NCBI GenBank assembly: GCA_051306415.1
Contig: JBPPNE010000133.1
Span: forward strand, 1-27,954
DNA length: 27,954 nucleotides
DNA from: CBDDRG01 sp051306415
GTDB taxonomy: Bacteria > Pseudomonadota > Gammaproteobacteria > Pseudomonadales > Porticoccaceae
Direction: 5' to 3'
The notes below the pieces were generated by a model that saw only the letters and a list, made by a program, of their open reading frames with translations, was not told the DNA's origin and did no database searches. Shown here piece after piece: positions 1 through 7,134 of the stretch; position 1 is the first letter of the stretch, and each line of letters opens with the position of its first letter. A program made the position numbers and the translations under genes.

Positions 1-66
1 CAATCGCACAGCCTCGATCTTGAACTCCAGTGTGTATGCCGCCCTCTTGCCTTTTTCTCTTGTCAT
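1..66 (-). CDS. IS3-family transposase OrfA, N-terminal part (cut by window edge)
   Basis: An ATG at 66 on the minus strand opens a frame that runs off the window after 22 codons. It begins MTREKGKRAAYTLEF and continues with an EAVRL motif. A short basic start followed by Y-T-x-E-F-K-x-E-A-V-R-L is characteristic of the helix-turn-helix OrfA protein of IS3-family elements, which binds the IS ends and is joined to OrfB by frameshifting. The rest of the element lies outside the window, so I cannot tell whether it is intact. A GGGGAAGTG stretch 5' of the ATG may act as ribosome-binding site. A TG-initiated IS end could lie at about 95. Confidence 0.7.
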   Translation of the reverse strand, partial: MTREKGKRAAYTLEFKIEAVRL

Positions 67-96
67 TTCACTTCCCCTTAACCGTCAAAGTAACAC

Positions 97-480
97 CCGG
101 TTAAGAACTACGTTTTTTAGGGGCAACCTCACTTCGTGAGGCAGGCTCTCCCAACAGCATTCCTTCCTGCTCATCGAGCAGGCCATGCCGTACTTCTTCA
201 GCCGCGCCTGAACGGCGTGGTTCGCATGCTGGCTTCGGCTGTCCGAGTGATGGGTCAATCTCGGTGCCAGCTTGCGACGAAACCACGCCATGGTCAGCGC
301 ATCGATCACGATGTTCGCTGTCATCCTTGGCTTGATCGACCAACCGACGTCTTCCCTGTTGAGCAGATCAAGGACAACAGCCAGGTACAGCCAACCCGCG
401 CCCGTCCAGATACAAGTCATATTGGTCGCCCAAACCTGTTTCGGCACGGTTGGCGTGAAACGGTATCCAGTTTATTCGAC
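97..480 (-). pseudogene. Decayed IS3-family transposase OrfB (integrase core) remnant
   Basis: The minus-strand translation keeps the skeleton of the IS3 OrfB rve/DDE domain: PKQVWAT, GWLYLAVVLDL, VGWSIKPRM, DALTMAWFRR, HHSD and MACSMSRK. Key sites are damaged. The first catalytic Asp (usually W-A-x-D-I-T-Y) is Asn in ATNMTC. The second is kept (HHSD), but the following RGSQY is scrambled. The CWDNAPTES block around the catalytic Glu reads CWESLPHEV. A stop codon lies just upstream of PKQVW in the same frame, and the N-terminal half is missing. It is therefore a non-functional fragment of an old insertion. It sits upstream of an OrfA start in the same orientation, the reverse of the order within one element, so two insertion events are implied. 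Both boundaries are approximate. Confidence 0.75.
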
Positions 481-569
481 CACTACAAGCTGACCACGAA
501 CGGAATCAGTAAGTTGCCGTTAGCCCAGGGCCTATCGAAGCACTTGATCAGAGGCGCTGGATTTCCCCC

Positions 570-612
570 AAAAAACAGCGAGCTGCTAGCGCGTCATTGC
601 GACACTAGCAGC
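570..612 (-). terminator. Putative intrinsic terminator after the secreted-protein gene
   Basis: On the minus strand, 22 bases past the stop of the secreted-protein gene, a perfect 8-bp stem (GCTGCTAG at 605-612 with CTAGCAGC at 582-589, 15-nt loop) is followed after six bases by six T's (570-575). The gap between stem and T-run is longer than in a textbook terminator, so efficiency is uncertain. Confidence 0.5.
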
Positions 613-634
613 CCGTACCCCGAGTGGAGGCGAT

Positions 635-1720
635 TTATCCGCCTAGTGCGATGAGTAGCTGCGTCAACAACCGTATTTGTTCTTTGATGTTGGCAATAAG
701 AGTTGCGTTCGCGCCAGCGGGAGGTGTCGCTACGGGCGGAGGTGCTGGCGGAGGTGTTACTACCGGTGGGGGTGTTACTACCGGTGGGGGTGTTACTACC
801 GGCGGGGGTGTAGGCGGGGTTGTTGCTGGCAACAAGCCGGGGATAGGCGCTACCGGATTGGCCCTCAACTGAGCCGTCGACATGAACACGCCCACAGCGT
901 CGCGGTACCAACTGTTATCCCCATTGCGCCCAGGATTATCCAGCGGCGCGGCGCAAAAGCTCTGCCACTGCGGGGTGATTTTCTTGAATCGCTCGGTCAC
1001 GATGCCGGGAATCCAGCTCGGGGCATTGGCTTGTACATTAAAGCCGACATAGGGGTACCAGTCAGCGCCCGACCACAGCGCGTATTTGGCTTTGGTGGCG
1101 TCCGGCCCTACTAAGCGCGCGGCCGTGCAGAGCACCAGGCCATCGATGCCCTGCGAATTGATCTGGAACACACCCCCACCGCCGTGGATCGTATTCTGCC
1201 CGGCGGGCGGCAGGTACAGCTTGGTCGGGTAGCCGGGGAGGGTGCCTTTCACCTCATTAGCAGGGCCGAGGTAATACTGCGCCGGGGCGTCATAGTTGGC
1301 CGCCCAGCCGGTCGGGCCGTTGAAGACGGTGCGCCAGTTGTTGGTGCCCTTGTCGCGCGCGATGGCGGCGACGGTGCCGACCTCCACCCGCGTTTGCGTG
1401 GCGGCATTGCCCTGCATGGGCAGCACATTCCACCAGGGCGAAATACCAGTCCACCAGGTGGCGTTTTTTAGCGACTTGTTGGCGGGATTCCAGTAGCCGG
1501 GCGTGTAATCCCCACGGGCCATCAGACCCATGTGGGTGCCGGCGTAGTGGTGGCGCTGATAGCCCAGCTGTACGCCGTCATTGGGCAGCGTCATATCGTC
1601 GATGATCGACTGGGTGAACTCGGCGGGCGTCTGGGCGCTGGCTGAAGCGCCCATGCCGATCAAGAGGCTCGTGGTAGCGGGTACCACGAGCTGGTGGAGG
1701 AAGCGGCGTTTCTGTTTCAC
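635..1720 (-). CDS. Secreted hypothetical protein with Pro-rich repeats, c-di-GMP riboswitch-controlled
   Basis: This is a 361-residue protein I do not recognise. The start chosen is GTG at 1720: it has a strong AAAGGAG six bases upstream and begins a classic signal peptide (basic n-region, hydrophobic core, cleavage near ASA-Q at about residue 29-30). The ATG at 1795 would place 25 non-signal-like residues in front and lies within the leader structure. The mature part (about 31-290) is rich in Trp, Tyr, Asn and Gly, with two Cys (198 and 256) that could form a disulfide. Residues about 293-335 are a proline-rich linker with PPPVVT repeats. The last 25 residues form a predicted amphipathic, leucine-rich helix. 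The leader carries two tandem c-di-GMP-I aptamers, so expression probably follows c-di-GMP level. This suggests a surface, matrix or adhesion role by inference; no enzymatic motif was seen. Confidence 0.8.
   Translation of the reverse strand: MKQKRRFLHQLVVPATTSLLIGMGASASAQTPAEFTQSIIDDMTLPNDGVQLGYQRHHYAGTHMGLMARGDYTPGYWNPANKSLKNATWWTGISPWWNVLPMQGNAATQTRVEVGTVAAIARDKGTNNWRTVFNGPTGWAANYDAPAQYYLGPANEVKGTLPGYPTKLYLPPAGQNTIHGGGGVFQINSQGIDGLVLCTAARLVGPDATKAKYALWSGADWYPYVGFNVQANAPSWIPGIVTERFKKITPQWQSFCAAPLDNPGRNGDNSWYRDAVGVFMSTAQLRANPVAPIPGLLPATTPPTPPPVVTPPPVVTPPPVVTPPPAPPPVATPPAGANATLIANIKEQIRLLTQLLIALGG
753..806 (-). repeat. Three 18-bp in-frame tandem repeats encoding PPVVTP units
   Basis: Three consecutive 18-bp units (753-770, 771-788, 789-806) are identical except for one T-to-C change in the third. 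The period is a multiple of three, so gain or loss of units would lengthen or shorten the proline linker without breaking the frame. Confidence 0.85.
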
Positions 1721-1726
1721 GGGTGT

Positions 1727-1805
1727 CTCCTTTGCCTTGATGTTGCAAATGCAACCCACGTAGAAGGGGACGCTATACCGGGGCGTGGTACCCAAGGCGG
1801 AAAGG
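1727..1805 (-). promoter_or_regulatory. Shine-Dalgarno-sequestering pairing in the leader
   Basis: On the minus strand, CCTTTCCGCCTTG (1805-1793) can pair with CAAGGCAAAGG (1739-1729): 6 bp plus 5 bp separated by a CC bulge. The second segment overlaps the AAAGGAG ribosome-binding site (1733-1727) of the GTG start at 1720. Between the arms lies a small palindrome, GTTGCA-TT-TGCAAC (1742-1755). The pairing would hide the ribosome-binding site and is a plausible translational output for the upstream riboswitches. It was found by eye; folding energy was not computed. Confidence 0.5.
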
Positions 1806-1836
1806 CAAAAAGATACGGGCTACCATAGCCGATGTC
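1806..1836 (-). terminator. Putative riboswitch-coupled terminator in the leader
   Basis: On the minus strand, an imperfect stem centred on GGCTA-TGG-TAGCC (1818-1830), extended by weaker flanking pairs, is followed by C and five T's (1807-1811). It sits between the proximal aptamer and the coding start. That is where a transcriptional expression platform would be expected. No competing anti-terminator with the aptamer's 3' strand was verified. Confidence 0.5.
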
Positions 1837-1887
1837 CGTCGCCAGGCTGAAAGTGGCACATGGCCACCCTTGGCGCAGTCATTTGAC

Positions 1888-1977
1888 TACCTAGCAATCC
1901 CGCTATCCTAGGGCCTCGACCCCTTAGACCGGTAACTTTGCGTCCCCACCTTTCGATGGGTTTGCCTTTTGTAGGTA
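1888..1977 (-). ncRNA. Cyclic-di-GMP-I (GEMM-I) riboswitch aptamer, gene-proximal copy
   Basis: Read on the minus strand, this 90-nt segment has the GEMM-I hallmarks in order: closing strand TACCTA, GGCAAACC, a CGAAAG GNRA-type tetraloop, GGGGACGCAAAG (tetraloop receptor and ligand-stacking A), a variable second hairpin (AAGGGGTCGAGGCCCT), GGATAGCGGGATTGC, and the complementary closing strand TAGGTA. The base just before CAAACC is G, matching G20 of the Vibrio cholerae Vc2 aptamer that recognises c-di-GMP; cGAMP-preferring variants have A there. The aptamer lies in the leader of the secreted-protein gene, 167 bases from its start. Confidence 0.93.
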
Positions 1978-2060
1978 TTGCTGCCTCAGTTGATACCTGG
2001 CTAAAGTCGACAATGGCTGACCGAGCAGGGCGCTACCCGCGCTTGGCGCAGTCATTTGAC

Positions 2061-2150
2061 TACCTAGCAATCCCGCTATCCTAGGGCCTGAGCCCCGTAG
2101 ATCGGAGACTTTGCGTCCCCACCTTTCGATGGGTTTGCCTTTTGTAGGTA
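2061..2150 (-). ncRNA. Cyclic-di-GMP-I (GEMM-I) riboswitch aptamer, distal copy
   Basis: This is a second, nearly identical 90-nt GEMM-I aptamer on the minus strand, 173 bases upstream of the first. All conserved blocks are kept (GGCAAACC, CGAAAG, GGACGCAAAG, GGATAGCGGGATTGC, TACCTA/TAGGTA closing pair, G at the G20 position). The differences fall mostly in the variable hairpin (TACGGGGCTCAGGCCCT), where the stem is preserved. No T-run terminator follows this copy before the second aptamer. The pair therefore probably acts in series on one downstream expression platform. Confidence 0.93.
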
Positions 2151-2173
2151 TTCCTTCCTCGGTTGATACCTGT

Positions 2174-2435
2174 TTAATGAGCGCCTGCCGTCGCGACAAT
2201 GCGGCTGCATGCACTCACACAGTTGCGAAACATCCACATACCCTACTGGGTAGTGGTATTGGGTTATCGAAGCTCAAGGCCTAAGCTTTAGAGAAATTTT
2301 GGATTATTTTTATTTATGCCCACCCATTGGACAAAACACCGGTCAGCTGATGGTTGTTTATCCAGTGCGGCATCGAGCTTAGTAGCCTTCAGACGTATAT
2401 TTTGGCGCGGTTTGTCGGCGAAGATTATCAGAAAG
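2174..2435. other. Intergenic stretch without a recognisable gene
   Basis: This AT-richer segment lies between the end of the GH17 gene and the riboswitch module. It must contain the promoter for the riboswitch leader unless transcription reads through from the GH17 gene. I saw no convincing -35/-10 pair, no clear terminator and no plausible protein. Confidence 0.5.
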
Positions 2436-4460
2436 TTAGGGCGGATTTTTGCTATCCAGATCTCCAATTTGCCGGCAAGCTGCTTCCGATTTCTGAGAGG
2501 GCTTCTGCATCGCCATGAGCAATAGCGACGCGACAAATGCATATGTGCTAAGGCTGGCGTTGTAGAGTGTTAACCCAGCGATGCTGAGGAGCAATGTAAC
2601 GATGGCTGCTGAGAAACTTCTGGATAACAGCGTCAGCACGGCACCAATCAGGCTTAGCCAGCCGAATCCGTTGTAATGGATAATTCTTCCCAAGGTGTCG
2701 CGCACGGTGCAAAGGCTACCGTTGGTTTTGTCTGTGCAGGCGCTGACGAGATCAACCGATTCCATAACGCCGTAGCGCATACTTGCGCTCCCGGCGTAGG
2801 CTAGTATCCCAGCGATCAGTATCGTCTTGAGTGCGGGTAAGCTGACTTGGCGGGCTTCTTTCCACACGGGATAGGCTAATGCTAGGCAGATCACCGACCA
2901 TAGGGTGGCTTGGATATTTTTGGGGGTCTCGTTTATCAGAATAAAGATGGCGCCGGCTATCAAGAAAAGGGCGGAAAATTTCTCCGCCGCGCGGTCGCTA
3001 TCCATCGTAACCGTGGTTTTTGAGGTCAGCCAAAAACCGCATGCGGGGATCGCAAAGGCAAAATTGTTGAAGCTCCGGTAGCGGGAATCAAAGACCAGCC
3101 CGGTTACCTCGACCATCGCACAAAACAGGATGGTCATGCGTAGAAGGCCGTGGCCGTGGGTTGCCTGAAATCTACGGCGCCCCATCAAGAACCCGAGGGA
3201 GGCCCGAGTGGCGGCGGGCAGTAGGGGTTGTCTGGCGGCAATCGAGTATGCGCAAACAAGGTAGGTGGTGGCGCTCAATGTCATCACGACCGTGGCCCAG
3301 AGATACTCCCAGGAGTTGCGCGCGGTGATGGCGAACTGCTCGCCCTGCAATGGCAGCAGGATTGCGCCGGCGACGACAAAGCCGGTGATGGCAAGTGGGT
3401 TGGCGTCTGTGGCGAGCTTGCCCCGGCTGACCAGCGCCAAGGTGGCAGCGGCGATCACCATCGACAGCAGCAATAGCCTCTGCCAGTCGGGGTAATTGGT
3501 GATGGCGCCGGAGAGGGCTCCTTTGTCTATTCGACGCGTATCGTAGATGCCCCAATAGCCCCCGACCGCCCCTTCATTCATGCGTTTCCAGGGTTGATCG
3601 AACGCTTCTATCAGGTTGTAGTTCCAGCCTTCATGCTCGGCGAGTTGGACGAAACCGCGGAGAAATCGCGCCTGATTTTCTGTGCTGGGGAGCGCATCGC
3701 CGCGCATCCTGCCCTCGGATGGCCAGCCGGTTTCACCGATCAGTATGGGCTTTCCTGGAATCCGCGCGGCCACTTCGGCGTAGGTTTCCTTGAGATGGGC
3801 CATGGCGTTTTCGATGCCCGCGGGTTTGTCCTCCCAGTAGGGCAGGATGTGAATGGTGATGAAATCAGTGGCGGGGGCGACCTCGGGGTGCTTGAGCCAG
3901 AATTCCCAAACGTCAGCGTAGGTTACCGGGATTTCAGGCATGTTGGTTTTGACGTCGCGGATATAGTGTGCAAGCTGCGATCCAGTTACCTCCTTGCGCA
4001 GCAAGGTCTCGTTGCCAACGACGATTGCGCGTACCGTGTCCGGGTACCGGCGCGCCAAATCGACGACCATCGCCAACTCCCGCCGGGTGGCAACGGGATC
4101 GGCATTGACCCAGGCACCCAGCAGCACTTGCAGGCCGAGCTCCTTCGCATAGAGCGGTACCGCTTCCAGGCCGATCGTGGAATAGGTTCTGACGCAACCA
4201 AATCGCTTCGACAACAGCGTGAGATCCGCTTTGACGCGCGCTTCGGAGATTTGCAGGCCGTTGTCGAAATCAAACGGCGATTGATCGTCTTCGAATGGCG
4301 CGTAGGAAACGCACTGTAATTTATGTGCGTCGGCCACATCCGGTTCCGACAGTTGCGTCGGGTATCCGAGGATGTACCAGAAGGCACCGATGACGAGTAG
4401 TGCGCCGCTGTAGGTACAGATCCAAAACCCGACTCGCGATCCAGTGCTACTGGGTGACAT
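2436..4460 (-). CDS. Membrane-bound GH17 beta-1,3-glucan hydrolase/transglycosylase
   Basis: This 674-residue protein has one TM segment near residues 11-31, a GH17 TIM-barrel domain (about 47-320), and a C-terminal half with many hydrophobic helices (about 328-655). The GH17 acid/base Glu is in VVGNETL (E151) and the nucleophile in IGETGWPSEG (E243), so the active site looks intact. The family cleaves or transfers beta-1,3-glucan chains; proteobacterial members of this membrane type are linked to cyclic or branched beta-glucan formation (established knowledge), and I infer periplasmic action. The start is ATG at 4460; the frame upstream offers no better one. It lies 150 bp downstream of the ATP-grasp gene in the same direction, possibly in the same transcript. 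No NdvB-type glucan synthase is in the window, so the substrate source is unknown. Confidence 0.85.
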   Translation of the reverse strand: MSPSSTGSRVGFWICTYSGALLVIGAFWYILGYPTQLSEPDVADAHKLQCVSYAPFEDDQSPFDFDNGLQISEARVKADLTLLSKRFGCVRTYSTIGLEAVPLYAKELGLQVLLGAWVNADPVATRRELAMVVDLARRYPDTVRAIVVGNETLLRKEVTGSQLAHYIRDVKTNMPEIPVTYADVWEFWLKHPEVAPATDFITIHILPYWEDKPAGIENAMAHLKETYAEVAARIPGKPILIGETGWPSEGRMRGDALPSTENQARFLRGFVQLAEHEGWNYNLIEAFDQPWKRMNEGAVGGYWGIYDTRRIDKGALSGAITNYPDWQRLLLLSMVIAAATLALVSRGKLATDANPLAITGFVVAGAILLPLQGEQFAITARNSWEYLWATVVMTLSATTYLVCAYSIAARQPLLPAATRASLGFLMGRRRFQATHGHGLLRMTILFCAMVEVTGLVFDSRYRSFNNFAFAIPACGFWLTSKTTVTMDSDRAAEKFSALFLIAGAIFILINETPKNIQATLWSVICLALAYPVWKEARQVSLPALKTILIAGILAYAGSASMRYGVMESVDLVSACTDKTNGSLCTVRDTLGRIIHYNGFGWLSLIGAVLTLLSRSFSAAIVTLLLSIAGLTLYNASLSTYAFVASLLLMAMQKPSQKSEAACRQIGDLDSKNPP

Positions 4461-4610
4461 AGGTCATCTTCGTTGTTGAGGTGTCGTGGCGCCCATCACC
4501 ATTGCCGGCAGCATCCCGGGTGGGGGTGGCTTGGTGGTCGTAGCATCAATAGCCACAAGTCTTATCAGCAGGTTGATAGGGCGGGACATAGGGCGAGACT
4601 AAATCCTGGA

Positions 4611-5591
4611 TTACGGTGGGCTGGCGGTGTGGACAGCATCGACCGCGCCGCCGCCGAACAATTGATAAACCCGGGCGACGCGTTCAGCCACGTTCAAGTC
4701 GCCGTGGGTCTGAGCTTCAATTGCCATCAAGCGGTGGCGCAGGCCGAGGCCATTGGCGATCTGGATCGCAAGACCGGGGCGGGCGTTGAGCTCAAGAAGC
4801 AATGGGCCGAGGTTGCGATCGAGAACAATGTCGCAGCCCTGGTAGCCCAGTTTATTCATTTCGTAGCAGCTTGCCGCGAGTTCGAGCAGGGAGCGCCAAC
4901 TGGGGATGGCGAGATCAGCGAAGCTGACACCGGTGTCGGGGTGGCGCTCGATGAGATGATTGCGCTGCACCGCGCGCAGCGCCCGACCGGAGCAAATATC
5001 CAGCCCGACACCCACCGCGCCCTGATGCAAATTGGCTTTGCCATCGGAGGCGTGAGTAGGGCATCGCATCATCGCCATGACCGGAAATCCTCTGAACACG
5101 ATCACGCGAATATCCGGCAAACCTTCGAACGTGTATTTGCTGACAACCGGTTCGCCTTGCACCAATGCTTCAACAAAGGCGACATCGGGTTTCCCGCCCA
5201 GGCTGTAAACGCCGCTGAGGATGTTCGACACATGGTGGCGGATCTGGTCGATGGTGATGACCACGCCGCTGGGTTTGACGAAGTGTTCGCCGTCGCGGCC
5301 TGCGATTACCGTAATGCCCTTGCCGCCGCTACCTCGGGCCGGTTTGATGACGAACTGGTTCAACGGGCTGAGCAACCCCGGCAACAGGTGTAGCTGTGAC
5401 GGAGTTTTTATGACGCCGAGCAGTTCGGGCACCGCAATGCCGGCCTTGGTGGCGGCCTCCTTGGTGAGCAGTTTGTTATCCACCAGCGGGTAGTATTGCC
5501 GCTCGTTGTAGCGGGCGATGTAGGCGACGTTCCGCTCGTTAATGCCGAGCACACCGATCTTGCGTAGTTTACGGTAGCGCGACCACCACAT
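4611..5591 (-). CDS. RimK-like ATP-grasp ligase (alpha-L-glutamate ligase-related)
   Basis: This 326-residue cytoplasmic ATP-grasp protein belongs to the RimK-related group found with transglutaminase-7TM proteins. Visible motifs are the ATP-binding loop VIKPARGSGGKG (about 82-92), a central E-A-L-V-x-G-E block (about 141-147), and the metal-binding ELNARPG near the C-terminus (E267, N269). ATP-grasp enzymes join a carboxylate to an amine through an acyl-phosphate; the substrates of this group are not firmly known. It starts three bases after the stop of the 7TM gene, which indicates translational coupling. With the two genes upstream it forms the conserved retropepsin / inactive transglutaminase-7TM / ATP-grasp cassette, thought to modify a peptide or envelope component. 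Confidence 0.88.
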   Translation of the reverse strand: MWWSRYRKLRKIGVLGINERNVAYIARYNERQYYPLVDNKLLTKEAATKAGIAVPELLGVIKTPSQLHLLPGLLSPLNQFVIKPARGSGGKGITVIAGRDGEHFVKPSGVVITIDQIRHHVSNILSGVYSLGGKPDVAFVEALVQGEPVVSKYTFEGLPDIRVIVFRGFPVMAMMRCPTHASDGKANLHQGAVGVGLDICSGRALRAVQRNHLIERHPDTGVSFADLAIPSWRSLLELAASCYEMNKLGYQGCDIVLDRNLGPLLLELNARPGLAIQIANGLGLRHRLMAIEAQTHGDLNVAERVARVYQLFGGGAVDAVHTASPP

Positions 5592-5594
5592 GGA

Positions 5595-7127
5595 TCAACG
5601 CTCCATGAACTGGAAGCGCCGCAGCTCGCTGAGCCGATAACCAGAATACTGGCCGAGGAGCAAAATGATGCCCAGCACCACAAATAACACCTCGGGGAAG
5701 TTGTAGGTGAGGTGTTCGACCAGGTCGTTGGTCATCGCCAGGTAGGCGCACACGGCAACGACAAGACTGCCACCTCCCTGGATGAAAACCTCGCGCGCGC
5801 CGTCCTCCTCCCAGGTGATGGACATCCGTTCGATGGTCCAGGCCAGGATGATCATCGGGAAGAAAGTAATGTTCAGAAGCTGATCGAGGCCGAGTTTATA
5901 GCTGAGCACACTGAACGCCGCCATCAGCATTACCACCACGATTAGCACCGCAGTAATTCGCGATACCATCAACATGTCCATGCGGCTCAAGTAGGAGCGG
6001 ATCCAAAGCCCGACGATTATCAAGGTGATCAGAATGGCAATACCTGTCACCAGAGTAGTTTGGATAAAGGCGAGTGCGATCAGCACCGGCATAAAGGTGC
6101 CCGAGGTGCGCAGACCGATCAATACCCGGAAGATCACCACAATTAGGCCGCCGATGGGCACCAGCAGCAGTAACTTGAAAATTGCCTGTTTCTCGACGGG
6201 CAGCGAATAAATACTGAAATCAATCAGTGCGGCAGTTTCGTCCTTGGCCTCCATCAGCGCGACGTTCTTTGCTGGAATGACATTGGCGAGCAGGGAAAAG
6301 CGCACGCGCGAACGATGCGCGCCGAGCACATCAATCAGGGATTGGCCGCCGCGCTGCCACATGAAGAAATCCTCCGGCAGTCCCTCGCGGGCGGTCGCCA
6401 GATTAAAGGGCACCCACTGGCTGCCGTTATGGATTTCAATCAGTTCCGTTGGCTTCTGGTTGTATTGTTTGCGGCTCAAGCGAATGCCACGCACCATGTG
6501 AGCAGGCACATCGGCTTCGGCGAGGAGCTTCACGGCCAAATCCGCGGCCGAAGCGTGTGGCGCCGCTTCAAACAACAGGTTGGCGTCTTGCGAATGGCTG
6601 CGATCATTCAGCAGTTTGAGTAGTTGCACCGTGAAACTTTCGGGTGATGAGGATAGCTCTCGCGCTCGCCGGATAAGCCCGGTAGCCGCGGAGTATTGCA
6701 CCGGAGTCCACTCGGGTTTGGTGATGTTGGTATCAAATTCCGGCACCTGCTCCGGCCGCATTGGATTCAGGGCTGGTCGGCGTGTGAGTTGGAGCTTGTA
6801 GTACAGAGTTTGATCGCCGTTTGCCTGGCGGCCAGTCCAGATCGCCCGGCGCTGGCTGCTGGTACCACCGATACTGAAGCCATAGCCAGAGGAAGCGAAA
6901 GACTCATCGAGGATCTCAAACCCGGACTGGGTTTCCGGCAGCGCGAGATTGACCGTAACCGGTTCACCGGAGGCACTGAAAGTGATCTTGGCTTCGATAT
7001 CCCACACCGTGCGCACACTGCCGGGAACTAGCGGAATATGCAGCAAAATGTGTTTGTACAGGGTGACGCCGAGGCCCGCCAAAATAAACAGGGCGGCAAA
7101 CAGAAAGACTTGGCTGCGCGAGGACAT
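5595..7127 (-). CDS. Inactive transglutaminase fused to 7 TM segments
   Basis: From ATG at 7127 this is a 510-residue protein. It has an N-terminal TM anchor (about 6-24), a large periplasmic domain resembling the inactive transglutaminase-like family (about 45-310), and a C-terminal block of about seven TM helices, for example LLLLVPIGGLIVVIF and ILITLIIVGLWI. The architecture matches the inactive-transglutaminase plus 7TM families that co-occur with ATP-grasp and retropepsin-like genes. The ATG at 7163, or TTG at 7166, would overlap the upstream gene by about 30 bp. I prefer 7127 because it leaves a 7-bp gap after the upstream stop (7135) and puts a hydrophobic anchor right at the start. 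No start has a strong Shine-Dalgarno. The protein probably presents or senses the product of the neighbouring ligase; this is inference. Confidence 0.87.
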   Translation of the reverse strand: MSSRSQVFLFAALFILAGLGVTLYKHILLHIPLVPGSVRTVWDIEAKITFSASGEPVTVNLALPETQSGFEILDESFASSGYGFSIGGTSSQRRAIWTGRQANGDQTLYYKLQLTRRPALNPMRPEQVPEFDTNITKPEWTPVQYSAATGLIRRARELSSSPESFTVQLLKLLNDRSHSQDANLLFEAAPHASAADLAVKLLAEADVPAHMVRGIRLSRKQYNQKPTELIEIHNGSQWVPFNLATAREGLPEDFFMWQRGGQSLIDVLGAHRSRVRFSLLANVIPAKNVALMEAKDETAALIDFSIYSLPVEKQAIFKLLLLVPIGGLIVVIFRVLIGLRTSGTFMPVLIALAFIQTTLVTGIAILITLIIVGLWIRSYLSRMDMLMVSRITAVLIVVVMLMAAFSVLSYKLGLDQLLNITFFPMIILAWTIERMSITWEEDGAREVFIQGGGSLVVAVCAYLAMTNDLVEHLTYNFPEVLFVVLGIILLLGQYSGYRLSELRRFQFMER

Positions 7128-7134
7128 CGGTGAC

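Larger units (their letters stand above)
1871..2173. repeat. Direct duplication (about 130 bp units) containing the two aptamers
   Basis: Positions 1871-2000 and 2044-2173 are direct repeats with few differences. The repeated unit extends beyond the aptamers. On one side it includes a TGGCGCAGTCATTTGACT segment with the palindrome AGTCATTTGACT. On the other it includes a GGTATC...ATACC hairpin. The 43 bases between the units are unrelated. The pattern points to a fairly recent tandem duplication of a whole riboswitch module. Confidence 0.9.

Noticed and set aside
753..806. CRISPR-like array
   Set aside because: Units are directly contiguous with no spacers, and lie inside a coding frame in multiples of three.
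1888..2150. cGAMP (GEMM-Ib) rather than c-di-GMP aptamers
   Set aside because: The key base before CAAACC is G in both copies; cGAMP-preferring aptamers usually have A there.
1924..2214. 96-residue open frame on the minus strand over the riboswitches
   Set aside because: It is read through the duplicated aptamers, its repeats mirror the RNA duplication, and it has no ribosome-binding site; the segment is explained by structured RNA.
2288..2542. 84-residue minus-strand frame at the end of the GH17 gene
   Set aside because: Overlaps the GH17 C-terminus in another frame; no ribosome-binding site and no family resemblance.
3594..4319. 241-residue open frame antisense to the GH17 gene
   Set aside because: The GH17 frame carries the intact catalytic motifs; the antisense frame has none.
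4473..5393. 306-residue open frame antisense to the ATP-grasp gene
   Set aside because: The ATP-grasp motifs lie on the minus strand; the plus-strand frame shows compositional shadow only.
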